The notes beneath the pieces were generated by a model, which was given only the letters and a program-made list of their open reading frames with translations, made no database searches and had not been told where the DNA came from. DNA of 64,000 nt from Candidatus Heimdallarchaeota archaeon LC_3 (lineage in GTDB: Archaea; Asgardarchaeota; Heimdallarchaeia; Hodarchaeales; LC-3): positions 1-64,000 of the forward strand of contig MDVS01000131.1 of the NCBI GenBank assembly GCA_001940645.1, read 5' to 3'. Every line of letters starts with the position of its first letter. Position 1 is the stretch's first letter. The position numbers and the translations under genes were made by a program. Below, piece after piece: positions 1-8,316 of this stretch.

Positions 1-1
1 A

Positions 2-310
2 TATAAAAATCCGAAATTTATCATGGTTAACCCTAAACGTAAGCATACGCCCGATCCACGAACCATTTATCGTGATTATACTTTTAGATGGATGATTGAA
101 GTATGCCACAGAGAAATCAAGCAACAATTCAATATTGGTAAATGTCAAAGCCGTGATTTATGGATTGTTAATGGTTTTCTCATGTTAATTGGATTTACAT
201 TTTCTGTTTGGAAAATAACACTCTTTTTTGACACACAAGAGGACGAAAGTCAAGTTGGATGTCCAACTTGGGCTAATTGGTTTCACGAACAATATATCAA
301 GAGTCATTAA
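2..310 (+). CDS. IS4-superfamily transposase, C-terminal fragment
   Basis: The frame is already open at the first bases of the window, so the gene begins upstream; an internal ATG lies at 23. Bases 77-121 encode Y-x2-R-x3-E-x6-K, the YREK signature of IS4-superfamily DDE transposases, whose E is the last catalytic acid. The residues after it (KQQFNIGKCQSRD) fit the usual C-terminal helix. A hydrophobic stretch and the stop at 308-310 follow. I saw no terminal inverted repeat in the next few hundred bases, so the element boundary is unknown. It sits at the edge of a zone full of gene fragments, which fits mobile-element activity. The family call rests on the motif only. Confidence 0.75.
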   Translation, partial: YKNPKFIMVNPKRKHTPDPRTIYRDYTFRWMIEVCHREIKQQFNIGKCQSRDLWIVNGFLMLIGFTFSVWKITLFFDTQEDESQVGCPTWANWFHEQYIKSH

Positions 311-431
311 GAGCTGATTTTTGTAAATAAGGTGATGAGAAAAATGTAAAAAAAGGATAATTTCAAGAGTTCAAAAAAAGCAACTCGAGTTAGTTATCAA
401 GAGAGTTTTTCAAAATAAGGAAGTGTGAAGT

Positions 432-560
432 ATGAAAACTATTGACTTTTTTGAAACTGTTGTTGAAAATATCAAAGGCCGAATAGAAGAGGGGAATATC
501 ATAACGAAAAATATTTGGTATATAGAAGACTACCAACAGATTATGACACAACTTCAGTAA
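432..560 (+). pseudogene. N-terminal fragment of the MKxIDFFETV membrane-protein family
   Basis: This 42-codon frame begins MKTIDFFETVVENI and is nearly identical for about 26 residues to the start of the membrane protein at 4069. After the shared ITK it runs into unrelated sequence and stops. It is therefore a 5' remnant of a family that has an intact member at 26556. No product is expected. It shows that pieces of this family are scattered over the first 27 kb. Confidence 0.7.
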
Positions 561-676
561 TTTCTCCAATAATGCGTATAGCTAATCCAGATTATTAACA
601 GAAATAAAGAAATTTCAAACTTATAATAACCCAGATATTAATCTTTTTTGGTATGGAAATTGTAATCAGGAAAATG

Positions 677-1015
677 TCAATTGTACTGTTTCACAAAATT
701 TACTGTTTCTGAGAAAACAATTTTAGTTCCTTGAAAATGATTTTCGGTATGATCTGTTATTTTAGAGATACATTGTTCTATGTCTTGACAAAATTCCTCA
801 ATAAATATCTTTTTTTGAACGAAGTAATCGCAAATATTAATGGAATAGTGTTTTTTTATTTCTGCATAGTCAAAAGAAGAAATAAGAATAAAAAGAGTTA
901 TTATAGACTTTGATTTGAGAAATTTATTAATTAACACTCCATCAATTGCGTCCATACGGTAATCAGATATTATTACATCATAATTATTAAGTTCTTCTTT
1001 GGCAATATCAATCAT
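677..1015 (-). pseudogene. Response-regulator receiver-like fragment
   Basis: The reading frame contains DVIISDYRMDAIDG, the beta-3 strand and loop of a CheY-like receiver domain with the phospho-accepting Asp and the usual MDG-like turn. A later ILISSF and FVQKK resemble beta-4 and the conserved Lys of beta-5. The N-terminal third of a receiver, with the acidic pair after beta-1, is missing: upstream in frame there are only about 11 codons before a stop. I read it as a 5'-truncated remnant rather than a working regulator. No output domain or kinase lies next to it. Confidence 0.5.
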
Positions 1016-1208
1016 GACTTTCTGGGCTCTGTCTTTTAGAAAAGAAGATTATAGAGATTAATTTGCGATAATAAATGAAACATCAAATATAAATAAACCC
1101 ATATTTCTCATTTGTAGTTTAATCACAACCTTTTTAAATGGGTTACGACCGTTAGAATGTAGAATCATAAGTCAAATTGAATAAAAAGTTATTACCTGAA
1201 ATAAAGAG

Positions 1209-1640
1209 TTAAAATAATCTAGCAATATGATTTTCAAATTCTTCATCAAATGATGCGATATAATCGATATTTGATTCTTTTGCATGAACTAATAAACTTG
1301 TATCTACGAAACTCATAAAATTTCTCTTTGATTTAATGTTTTCATTTATTTTCTTAAACAATTTCCATGTTTTCTTCTCATACTCAGTATTTGTGAATAA
1401 TTGAATTACAATTTTATCTTCTCCCCAAAGTAATTCTTCCAAATCGTTTAAAACTCCTTTGTTGCCATTGGTTCGAATATAAACTAAAGTAGTTACTTCA
1501 GAAAATACTAAATTAGTTGAATAAAGTAATCCATATTTCCCAGTACTAAGTTCCTTTAGAATTTCTCCTGCACGTAATGCATTCTCATCTGCAGGATGGA
1601 CTAATCCTAAATAGAATCCAGTATCTAATAGTACAGCCAT
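1209..1640 (-). CDS. PIN-domain ribonuclease toxin, VapC-like
   Basis: A protein of about 143 residues with PIN-domain hallmarks: an Asp right after the first strand (MAVLLDTG), a middle acidic patch, and the late motif FVDTSLLVHAKE followed by DYIASFDEEF, which supply the remaining metal-binding acids. PIN toxins of VapBC pairs cleave RNA, often tRNA or rRNA. I chose the ATG at 1640 rather than an upstream TTG at 1652 because the protein then starts directly on the first PIN strand and lies 15 nt after the stop of the antitoxin gene. The partner at 1655-1936 is encoded just upstream on the same strand. Confidence 0.8.
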   Translation of the reverse strand: MAVLLDTGFYLGLVHPADENALRAGEILKELSTGKYGLLYSTNLVFSEVTTLVYIRTNGNKGVLNDLEELLWGEDKIVIQLFTNTEYEKKTWKLFKKINENIKSKRNFMSFVDTSLLVHAKESNIDYIASFDEEFENHIARLF

Positions 1641-1654
1641 AAAAATTCCCAAAT

Positions 1655-1936
1655 TTATCCATAAATATCCTTATCATCCTTATTAAGACCGATGTTAGTG
1701 TAAATATAGGGAATTTCTTTTCTTTGATCTCTTTTTTTTAATATTCGATTAATCTTCTCTTCATTTAGAATTGGAGCTTGATCCAGCAGTCTTATAAAAT
1801 CATCGATGTTTTGACTACTATAATCGATACACAAATCCAGCAATTCTTGTTGAGTGGGTTTTCTACCCAGTCGAAGAGTAACTTTAGCCTGTAATTGATC
1901 AAGTTGACTTTTATTTTTAATTTTAACTACTGACAT
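1655..1936 (-). CDS. Putative antitoxin paired with the PIN toxin
   Basis: A 93-residue basic protein starting MSVVKIKNKSQLDQLQAKV. The short strand followed by helices (RKPTQQELLDLCIDYSSQ) suits the DNA-binding part of a small VapB-type antitoxin, and the C-terminal half would wrap the toxin. I see no diagnostic motif that assigns it to a named antitoxin family, so the call rests on size, position immediately upstream of a PIN toxin, and the absence of a gap between the genes. Such pairs normally repress their own promoter, which would lie in the AT-rich stretch 1937-2000. Confidence 0.6.
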   Translation of the reverse strand: MSVVKIKNKSQLDQLQAKVTLRLGRKPTQQELLDLCIDYSSQNIDDFIRLLDQAPILNEEKINRILKKRDQRKEIPYIYTNIGLNKDDKDIYG

Positions 1937-2004
1937 AACAAAATACCTTTATATCGCTGGTAGAAAAATATATTGTTAGTTTAAAAATATATTTATTATT
2001 TTTA

Positions 2005-2417
2005 AATTATTCATCAAATAACACCGTGATTAATAATACAGCAATAAATAACAGTCAATACAATTATAAAGTCGTTAATTCAGCTAACAATACTTTATAC
2101 AATAATAACGGAAGTTATAACAGTCCTTATGGATTCTCATTCATGTTATCAGACAACAATACCGTACAAAGTAATATTGCAAATAATAATACTGTAGGAA
2201 TTTCCCTAGTATCATCAAATAATAATTTGTTGAAAATAACACCGCTTTAATGAATTCTGAGAATAATTTTCTTGAAAAAACTTCCACTGGTAATGTATTA
2301 AGGGATAACATATTTACAGTCCCTCCACCAGAAACAAGCAATACTACTACAACAAATCCAGTAACATCAAGTTCAGAACCATTAATAATAATTTCTCTAA
2401 TACAAAACAACAACTAA
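2005..2417 (+). pseudogene. NosD-like beta-helix surface protein, C-terminal remnant with frameshift
   Basis: The frame open from about 2005 to 2250 encodes Asn-rich repeats of the type NNTxxNNxxxxN, as in right-handed beta-helix proteins of the NosD/CASH class. At about 2237 the coding sense jumps one frame and continues as ENNFLEKTSTGNVLRDN, then a Thr/Pro-rich linker and a short hydrophobic IIISLI end at 2417. Neither half has a proper start. This is the decayed C-terminal end of a secreted protein. The 808-bp duplication begins inside its last codons (2396), so duplication and decay may be linked. Confidence 0.6.
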
Positions 2418-3203
2418 TAAAAATTTGATATGACGATAAGAAAACCTTAAGGGGACATCCGTGTATTACCCAATTATGACCTATGGGAAAAAAATCGCTC
2501 TGGTTACTGGAGGCAATCGAGGACTGGGCCTTGGTATTTGTGGTGAGTTGGCTAAAAAGGGCATTAAAGTGATATTGACCGCGAGAGATGAGGCAAAGGG
2601 GAGACAAGCGGTTAATTCATTGCTTGAAATGAAAGGGGAAGTAATTTTTCATCAACTAGATGTGACAAATGAACAGAGCATTCTAACATTGACTGAATAT
2701 ATTGAAAAGAATCATGGATATATTGACATACTTGTAAACAATGCAGGAATGATAGTAGAAGAGGATTTCAGGCAACCTGGGAGTCAACTTTCGCTTGATG
2801 CAGTGAAACAAACCATGGAGTTGAACTTTTACGGCCCTTTGCGAGTGACCCAAGCTCTTATCCCACTGATTAAAAGAACCAAAGGCGGACGGATTATTAA
2901 CATTTCAGCTCGAAATAGCTTTCTCAGTTTTGCATTTTCAGGTTGGTTGGCTTATAAAGCTTCAAAAGCTTGTTTAAATGCAATGACCGTTGATTTAGCT
3001 AAAGAACTAGAAAAAGATAACATAGCAGTGAATGCAGTGCATCCAGGATGGGTAGATACTGATACTGGCAGATATGTGGGTGGTGGAAAAAAACCTACAT
3101 TAACTATACAGGAAGGTGCACAATCAACCATTTAGTTAGCTTTAGAGAGCCCCAAAGAGATAACAGGCAAGTTTATTATTGACAAAAAAATTGTAGACTG
3201 GTA
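2396..3203 (+). repeat. 808-bp direct duplication, copy A
   Basis: This segment matches 6576-7383 at a constant offset of 4,180 bases with only scattered substitutions. Both ends are sharp: homology starts at TCTAATACAAAAC and stops right after GACTGGTA. It contains the whole dehydrogenase gene and about 65 bases of leader with an AAGGGG ribosome-binding motif. No inverted repeats or target duplications were seen at the borders. Confidence 0.9.
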
Positions 3204-3204
3204 A
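2461..3204 (+). pseudogene. Short-chain dehydrogenase, copy A, interrupted by TAG
   Basis: A Rossmann-fold SDR with the cofactor motif TGGNRGLGLG, the NNAG motif and a YKASK catalytic Tyr/Lys pair. It reads cleanly until TAG at 3133-3135, where copy B has TGG (Trp). The frame then continues for 23 more codons identical or nearly so to copy B and ends with TAA at 3202. The nonsense change removes about a tenth of the protein, including the last strand. The start could be the GTG at 2461 or the ATG at 2476 next to the first strand. Family relatives are carbonyl-reductase-like SDRs; the substrate is unknown. Confidence 0.85.
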
Positions 3205-3342
3205 AAGGATCTCTGAAAGGAAAAATTAATTTTTCTACTCATTTAGAGTGAGTAAAACGCTAAAACGCTAAAGAAGATAAGGAAATAAAATTATTAAAAA
3301 GATAGAGAAAAAAGCAATGAGTCGGAGAAAAGTATAGTAGTA

Positions 3343-3402
3343 ATGATTGGATTGAGTGTTATCGCTATTACAGGACAGTTTGTTAGGAAAAAGAGAAGAT
3401 AA
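3343..3402 (+). pseudogene. Orphan C-terminal membrane anchor
   Basis: A short open stretch reads roughly SIVVMIGLSVIAITGQF followed by VRKKRR and a stop. This is the hydrophobic segment plus basic tail that ends the secreted proteins further along. No body of a gene precedes it in frame. It is most likely the last scrap of a surface-protein gene. The rest of 3205-3455 shows nothing recognisable. Confidence 0.4.
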
Positions 3403-3455
3403 AGGATTTGTATTAAAGAAGTTTGTCTACAATTTACAAATATTCGATTATTTGA

Positions 3456-3692
3456 TTATTTAGTAAGCATTGATTTCAGTTCTTCTATTGATAGATTTGC
3501 ATCATAAAGCAATGATTTCAAGAGCCCCTGTTTCAATTCTTTATGAAGTGGTACGGTCAAGGGTCTCCGATTTTTATTTCTAGGATGTTTAAGTCTGACA
3601 TGACTCCCGCGCTGCCTTGTTTGGACATATCCTATCTTTATGAATATTTTTATGACTTTTTTACCTGAAATTACTGGTAAATCACGCGTCAT
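3456..3692 (-). CDS. hicA: HicA mRNA-interferase toxin
   Basis: A 78-residue protein with the double-stranded-RNA-binding-like HicA fold: SGKKVIKIFIKIGY, then RQRGSHVRLKHP containing the conserved G-S-H catalytic His, and TVPLHKELKQGLLKSLL at the end. Length and motif order are typical of the family. HicA degrades mRNA when free of HicB. The gene lies downstream of hicB on the same strand and overlaps it by 11 bases, the reverse of the common hicA-hicB order but known in archaea. Confidence 0.9.
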   Translation of the reverse strand: MTRDLPVISGKKVIKIFIKIGYVQTRQRGSHVRLKHPRNKNRRPLTVPLHKELKQGLLKSLLYDANLSIEELKSMLTK

Positions 3693-3915
3693 ATTCTACT
3701 GCAACATTTTTAACGATTAATTCAACTGGTTCTGGTAATTTTTCTCCCTCATCTAAAATTTCTTCTATACAAAGTTCTATAGCTTCTTTGATATTCTTCA
3801 AGGCATCTTCAAAAGTATCACCTTGGGAATAACAGCCTTGAAAAGCAGGACAAGAAACACTATATCCACCAGAATCTTCGGGTCTTAAAAAAACAGGATA
3901 ATCAAGAATTTTCAT
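3682..3915 (-). CDS. hicB: HicB antitoxin
   Basis: A 77-residue protein with the partial RNase-H-like HicB fold: YPVFLRPEDSGGYSVSCPAF, then GCYSQGDTFEDALKNIKEAIE and a C-terminal LPEP. These are family signatures. It lacks the additional helix-turn-helix seen in longer bacterial HicB proteins, so self-regulation of the promoter is less certain. Its product should neutralise the HicA toxin encoded directly downstream. The start ATG at 3915 follows an AT-rich leader without a clear Shine-Dalgarno sequence. Confidence 0.9.
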   Translation of the reverse strand: MKILDYPVFLRPEDSGGYSVSCPAFQGCYSQGDTFEDALKNIKEAIELCIEEILDEGEKLPEPVELIVKNVAVEYDA

Positions 3916-4068
3916 AGTTGATCAATTAGAAAAATATATCAGATTTAAATACATTAACATTTTTTATGGATATAATTCCACTTTTAATATCACTAATTAT
4001 ACTTAGAAATTAAAGCATAAAAATACATCAAGTGTATTTCAAAATTTCTTCAAAGGGGATATAAAACA

Positions 4069-5126
4069 ATGAAGGATATAGATTTTTTTGAAACTGTTAT
4101 TGAAAACATCAAAAATCGAATAGAAGAAGGAAATATCATAACAAAAGTTATGTTAATAGTCCCTCTGCCCATTTGGATGGTAACAAATTCACGAGAACCA
4201 TTTAAAGTAAAATTATTTCTGGAACTAATAGCTTTCATAATATTACCAATCTATTTAGTCTTCTTAATATTGATATTTCCTCTGTTACTACTAGCTTCAA
4301 TATTTCTTGAGCTACGTGATATTACATTAAGAAAAATGATAGGTTTTCTATTGAATATGCTAATAATGATAGCAGGATTGATATTAATTAAATTTATAGG
4401 AATGATATATGCTTTTTCAGACACTGTAAATCAATTTTCCGGAACAGCAGTCGTATTGGATTTATTTGCAAATGTAGATACATTTTCTGATCTCTATAGA
4501 GAAGTGACAGATCTTTATTTACCATTACAAGTAGTATTAACTATAATAACAATAATTGGATATGTGATTGCATTTTTTCCTTTGTTTTTAGAAAAAGAGA
4601 AGAAGAATATTTGAGTTATGGAAAACAGGAAGGAGTAAAGAGTTTCATAAAAAAATCGTTTTATTATTTGCCGATATTACATATCTATACTTTTATATAG
4701 TTAGTGTTGTATATATTTCCACTTTTGATGGAAAACCAAGATAAGAGGACAGAATTCTATTTCATGCACTTTTTCACGTATTATTTACTGGTATGGGTGA
4801 CATTAGGATTAGTAATATTCATGGTGATATTAATAATAAGTGATAGATACGTGAAACGATGGTTTGAAGAAGAAGTGGTGGCGAAAGTGAAAAGGAAGGA
4901 AGAGAAGGTCGAACCAAGGGAGGTTGAAATAGAAGGAGAAGATGAGATTATTGAAGAAATAACGGATCCAAAAGAACAAGGATCCGTGTTATCAGATTCA
5001 GTGTTAACAGAACGGGCCGAAGAATAAGTTCAGGAAGAAATAGAAGAGAAAATTGGTGAGGAAGTAGAGAAAAAAGCTGAAGAGTTAGTTGAGGAGGAAA
5101 TGCATAAGGAGAACGAAGATAATTGA
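4069..5126 (+). pseudogene. Multi-pass membrane protein with acidic coiled-coil tail, broken copy
   Basis: The frame from 4069 matches the N-terminal half of the intact paralogue at 26556 (MKDIDFFETV start, then several transmembrane segments). Coding sense shifts frame near 4605, meets a TAG at 4698, continues from 4704 through QDKRTEFYFMHF and a transmembrane segment into an acidic Lys/Glu coiled coil, hits TAA at 5025, and reads on in frame to TGA at 5124 with VEKKAEELVEEE, a motif shared with the paralogue. Three lesions make function unlikely. An AAGGGG motif lies 12 bases before the ATG. Confidence 0.8.
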
Positions 5127-5216
5127 TAATAATCAATCCTTCACGTCTTAAAGAAAATTAATTATTTTCATGATCTTTTCAGGTAAAAAGAGTCTTAGAC
5201 TTAGTAAACATTTTAC

Positions 5217-5694
5217 TTAATCGACATTTTTTGCCCATTTTATAATTTCTTCACTAAGATAAAGATCCTTTCTTAGGTTATCCAACGAATCAAGATATTC
5301 CTGTTTATCAGAAAAGCATCCTTTGTGATAAGCTGTTTTACATAGGCCTAATGTCCCAATAAACTCAATATTATACTTATCACACAATTTCCTCATAGTG
5401 AGATCATCTGTAGCAATGGAATAACCTAGATCAATACTCCATAACAGACATTCCTGTTCTCCTTTACCTAAATATTGAAAAACTTTATCAGATATAATAT
5501 TGGGAATTGAATTAGGAGTGTTTTGGAAAAGAGTAAAAGGATAGGTACTTAGAATATTTTTTCACTTAAAACTGAATTCATTTTGAACCGCTAAAGGAAT
5601 AATTATCTTCTTGAAAAGACAGCTCAATAATTGTAGTTTGTTTATTTTATATAAAGCACTAAGGGAGCAATTATCTACAATAATCAGTCCAAAA
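5217..5694 (-). pseudogene. PIN-domain toxin (DUF3368-like), interrupted by TGA
   Basis: On the minus strand a single frame encodes a PIN-like protein: LIIVDNCSLSALYKI at the start, then KGEQECLLWSIDLGYSIATDD and a C-terminal LYLSEEIIKWA. These are the first and later acid-bearing motifs of DUF3368 PIN proteins. TGA at 5562-5564 breaks it after about 40 codons, and no conventional start codon is evident at the 5' end. It directly follows the UPF0175 antitoxin gene, the usual partner of this PIN class. It is therefore the dead toxin half of a toxin-antitoxin cassette. Confidence 0.7.
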
Positions 5695-5698
5695 TCCT

Positions 5699-5971
5699 CT
5701 ATTTAAAATGTTTTTTTATGTTCTGGATTTCTTTATCTATTTCAGTTGAGGAAACATAACCTTTTCTTTTAATATTTCTTTTAATTAATTCATCGTGGAA
5801 TTCATCAAATGATAGACCACTGACTTCAGCAGCTTTACCAATTGATATTTTTTCATCTAAATAAAGCTCAATAGATAATACCAATTGATTAAGTTTTTCT
5901 AATTCCTCCTTAGATAGACCTGATAAAACCTGAATATCTTTCGGAAGTTTAATATCAACAGATTCTGACAT
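5699..5971 (-). CDS. UPF0175-family antitoxin
   Basis: A 90-residue protein containing SIELYLDEKISIGKAAEVSGLSFDEF, which matches the UPF0175 pattern: a helix, the K-I-S-x-G-K-A-A-E turn, and a helix-turn-helix used for DNA binding and toxin neutralisation. The ATG at 5971 is followed by a short acidic N-terminus. The partner PIN gene lies 3' of it but carries a stop codon, so this antitoxin now appears to be without a functional toxin. It may still act as a repressor. Confidence 0.75.
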   Translation of the reverse strand: MSESVDIKLPKDIQVLSGLSKEELEKLNQLVLSIELYLDEKISIGKAAEVSGLSFDEFHDELIKRNIKRKGYVSSTEIDKEIQNIKKHFK

Positions 5972-6120
5972 ACTAATTCCTTTTAGAAATGGTGATTAAT
6001 TTAAGTTATTAAGTGATTTAAACTTTTCTAATACAAATCGATATATTTGTTAAATGAAAATATCCGTTTAATTAAACACACAAAGAGAAAATATTTTCCT
6101 TTTTATATTTACAATATAGT

Positions 6121-6303
6121 AATGTTTTTCTGATAACTAGAATCATAAATAATACTTATGACAATCCAAATAATGCTATTTATGATAGAGATAGTGATCT
6201 TGATCCAAATGATAACTCTGTATTTGAAATAGGTATAGCTACTATCATACTGGTATTAATAGGATCGAGTATTTATTTATTTACCAAAATTAGAAAGTTC
6301 TAA
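6121..6303 (+). pseudogene. C-terminal end of a membrane-anchored protein
   Basis: A 60-codon frame without a start reads through an Asp/Asn-rich linker (DRDSDLDPNDNS) into a transmembrane segment (GIATIILVLIGSSIYLF) and a short basic tail before TAA at 6301. It has the layout of a C-terminally anchored secreted protein whose body has been lost. No homologue in the window shares the linker. Confidence 0.45.
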
Positions 6304-6372
6304 ATTGTTTATGGCTATAGTAGCAATAACAGTCTATAAAAAGAAGAAAATTCAATAAATTCTATAATTCAA

Positions 6373-6456
6373 ATGAATATGAAGGATAAATTTGTTAAAA
6401 AAGTAGATGAACATGCAGAAAATTTAGTAGAAGAAGAAATGGAAGATATAGATTGA
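6373..6456 (+). pseudogene. Remnant of the acidic coiled-coil tail of the MKDIDF family
   Basis: A 27-codon frame reads KKVDEHAENLVEEEMEDID and stops. It resembles the last repeat of the acidic coiled-coil tail (KKAEELVEEQM) of the membrane protein ending at 27611. It is too short to be a working protein. Confidence 0.4.
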
Positions 6457-6575
6457 GAATGAGAGGAAAAAGATGAATAATTTAAGAAGAAGTCAATTAT
6501 TTCTATTTGATTTAAAGTTCAGAATTCTCAACTTTTTATTTCGTTTCTAATTATCATTTACGGAGTTAATGTGGT

Positions 6576-7383
6576 TCTAATACAAAACAACAACTAATAA
6601 AAATTTGATATAACGATAAGAAAACCTTAAGGGGACATCCATGCATTACTCAATTATGACCTATGGGAAAAAAATCGCTCTGGTTACTGGAGGCAATCGA
6701 GGACTGGGCCTTGGTATTTGTAGTGAGTTGGCTAAAAAGGGCATTAAAGTGATATTGACCGCGAGAGATGAGGCAAAGGGGAGACAAGCGGTTAATTCAT
6801 TACTTGAAATGAAAGGGGAAGTAATTTTTCATCAACTAGATGTGACAAATGAACAGAGCATTCTAACATTGACTGAATATATTGAAAAGAATCATGGATA
6901 TATTGACATACTTGTAAACAATGCAGGAATGATAGTAGAAGAGGATTTCAGGAAACCTGGGAGTCAACTTTCGCTTGATGCAGTGAAACAAACCATGGAG
7001 TTGAACTTTTACGGCCCTTTGCGAGTAACCCAAGCTCTTATCCCGCTGATTAAAAGAACCAGAGGCGGACGGATTATTAACATTTCAGCTCGAAATAGCT
7101 TTCCCAGTTTTGCATTTTCAGGTTGGTTGGCTTATAAAGCTTCAAAAGCTTGTTTAAATGTAATGACCGTTGATTTAGCTAAAGAACTAGAAAAAGATAA
7201 CATAACAGTGAATGCAGTCCATCCAGGATCGGTAGATACTGATACTGGCAGATATGTGGGTGGTGGAAAAAAACCTACATTAACTATACAGAAAGGTGCA
7301 CAATCAACCATTTGGTTAGCTTTAGAGAGCCCCAAAGAGATAACAGGTAAGTTTATTATTGACAAAAAAATTGTAGACTGGTA
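6576..7383 (+). repeat. 808-bp direct duplication, copy B
   Basis: The counterpart of 2396-3203 in the same orientation. This copy keeps the intact dehydrogenase. The two copies differ by a small number of substitutions, including the start region (GTG versus ATG) and the TGG/TAG difference, so the duplication is recent but not brand new. Confidence 0.9.
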
Positions 7384-7384
7384 G
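6641..7384 (+). CDS. Short-chain dehydrogenase/reductase, intact copy
   Basis: A 247-residue classical SDR. The nucleotide-binding TGGNRGLGLG is at residues 16-25, NNAG is at about 91-94, a Ser precedes YKASK at about 170, and the C-terminus carries GKFIIDKKIVDW. It should oxidise or reduce a carbonyl or alcohol with NAD(P). The layout is like carbonyl-reductase relatives. An AAGGGG ribosome-binding motif lies 8 bases before the ATG at 6641; an alternative ATG at 6656 begins right at the first strand. It is the surviving copy of an 808-bp duplication and stands alone, with no operon partner suggesting a substrate. Confidence 0.9.
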   Translation: MHYSIMTYGKKIALVTGGNRGLGLGICSELAKKGIKVILTARDEAKGRQAVNSLLEMKGEVIFHQLDVTNEQSILTLTEYIEKNHGYIDILVNNAGMIVEEDFRKPGSQLSLDAVKQTMELNFYGPLRVTQALIPLIKRTRGGRIINISARNSFPSFAFSGWLAYKASKACLNVMTVDLAKELEKDNITVNAVHPGSVDTDTGRYVGGGKKPTLTIQKGAQSTIWLALESPKEITGKFIIDKKIVDW

Positions 7385-7553
7385 ATTCAAAAATTCTAAA
7401 AAGTGATTAGTTTTCTATGTCATAAAGTTAAGGTTTCTAAGGTTTCTCAGTAACATTTATATCACATCTTCTTAAGAATTAAATTTATTCTGATAGACGA
7501 TTTTATTCCCATAAATGGTAAAAATCATAAAATTAAATGGAGATTAACAAAGA

Positions 7554-8276
7554 ATGCCATTAGAATTATTTTTTCTTGATATAAGCAATTTAGAGACTCT
7601 AGTAGTCCGAACACTTGCTATTTCAACCTATATAATTTTGGTAATAGGAGCATTTTCATTTGAAAAATTAAAAAAAGATGGAAAAGAATTCCAATACGTT
7701 AATCTTCTGTTGGTTGTGAGTATTCTCATATTACTTTTGAATATCTTACACTTATTCCTTCCAATAAGCAGATGGGTGGATTCTGGAATGTTTAGCTATC
7801 CAGAAGATGTACAAATCGGCTTCTATTATGACCTTACACGCGGTAGAACAATAGAAATTGCTCTTCTAATATTCCTCGGGATCAGTTTTATTGTTTTTGG
7901 ACGAGAAAACCGAAACCATTGGGAAAACTCTCATGGGAAATACATTATGGTCAGCGGAGGTATAATGGTTCTTACTTCTTTATTGGCATTGTTTAATAAT
8001 CTTATTAGATATCTCCTTGTTTGGTTCAAAAATCCTAATCCTAATTCCTTCGATATTCATTATGGTTTATTAGAAGCTGACATATATCAAACTAGTTATT
8101 ATTTCATCTTAGAATGGGTATTTTATTGGGGATTAGTGGTATTTGCACTAGTCTTTCTTTATTACAGCATCAAAACAAAAGAAAAATACTTTACTCTCTT
8201 TAGTACTTTATTTCTATTATTACAAGTCTATAGTATTGTAGTATTAAATGATACTCATGGTTTTCTCATACTCTAA
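7554..8276 (+). CDS. Multi-pass membrane protein, unknown function
   Basis: A 240-residue protein with six or seven hydrophobic segments spread over its length (for example LLVVSILILLLNILHLF and ALLIFLGISFIVF). It has no recognisable catalytic motif or signal peptide. It lies 40 bases upstream of an acyltransferase gene on the same strand, and an oxidoreductase follows, so the three could be one transcript. I do not recognise the family. Confidence 0.7.
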   Translation: MPLELFFLDISNLETLVVRTLAISTYIILVIGAFSFEKLKKDGKEFQYVNLLLVVSILILLLNILHLFLPISRWVDSGMFSYPEDVQIGFYYDLTRGRTIEIALLIFLGISFIVFGRENRNHWENSHGKYIMVSGGIMVLTSLLALFNNLIRYLLVWFKNPNPNSFDIHYGLLEADIYQTSYYFILEWVFYWGLVVFALVFLYYSIKTKEKYFTLFSTLFLLLQVYSIVVLNDTHGFLIL

Positions 8277-8316
8277 GTCTCATAATGGTCAAAATGTAAT
8301 TGTAGTGTGAAATTTA

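Larger units (their letters stand above)
5972..6575. other. Gene-poor stretch with two surface-protein remnants
   Basis: Apart from the two fragments listed at 6121 and 6373, this AT-rich stretch holds no reading frame I can support. It ends at the sharp border of duplication copy B. Confidence 0.6.

Noticed and set aside
2461..3204. TAG in the dehydrogenase read as pyrrolysine or a reassigned codon
   Set aside because: The near-identical second copy has TGG at this site, and TAA and TGA interrupt other genes in the same window. Normal genes end in all three stops.
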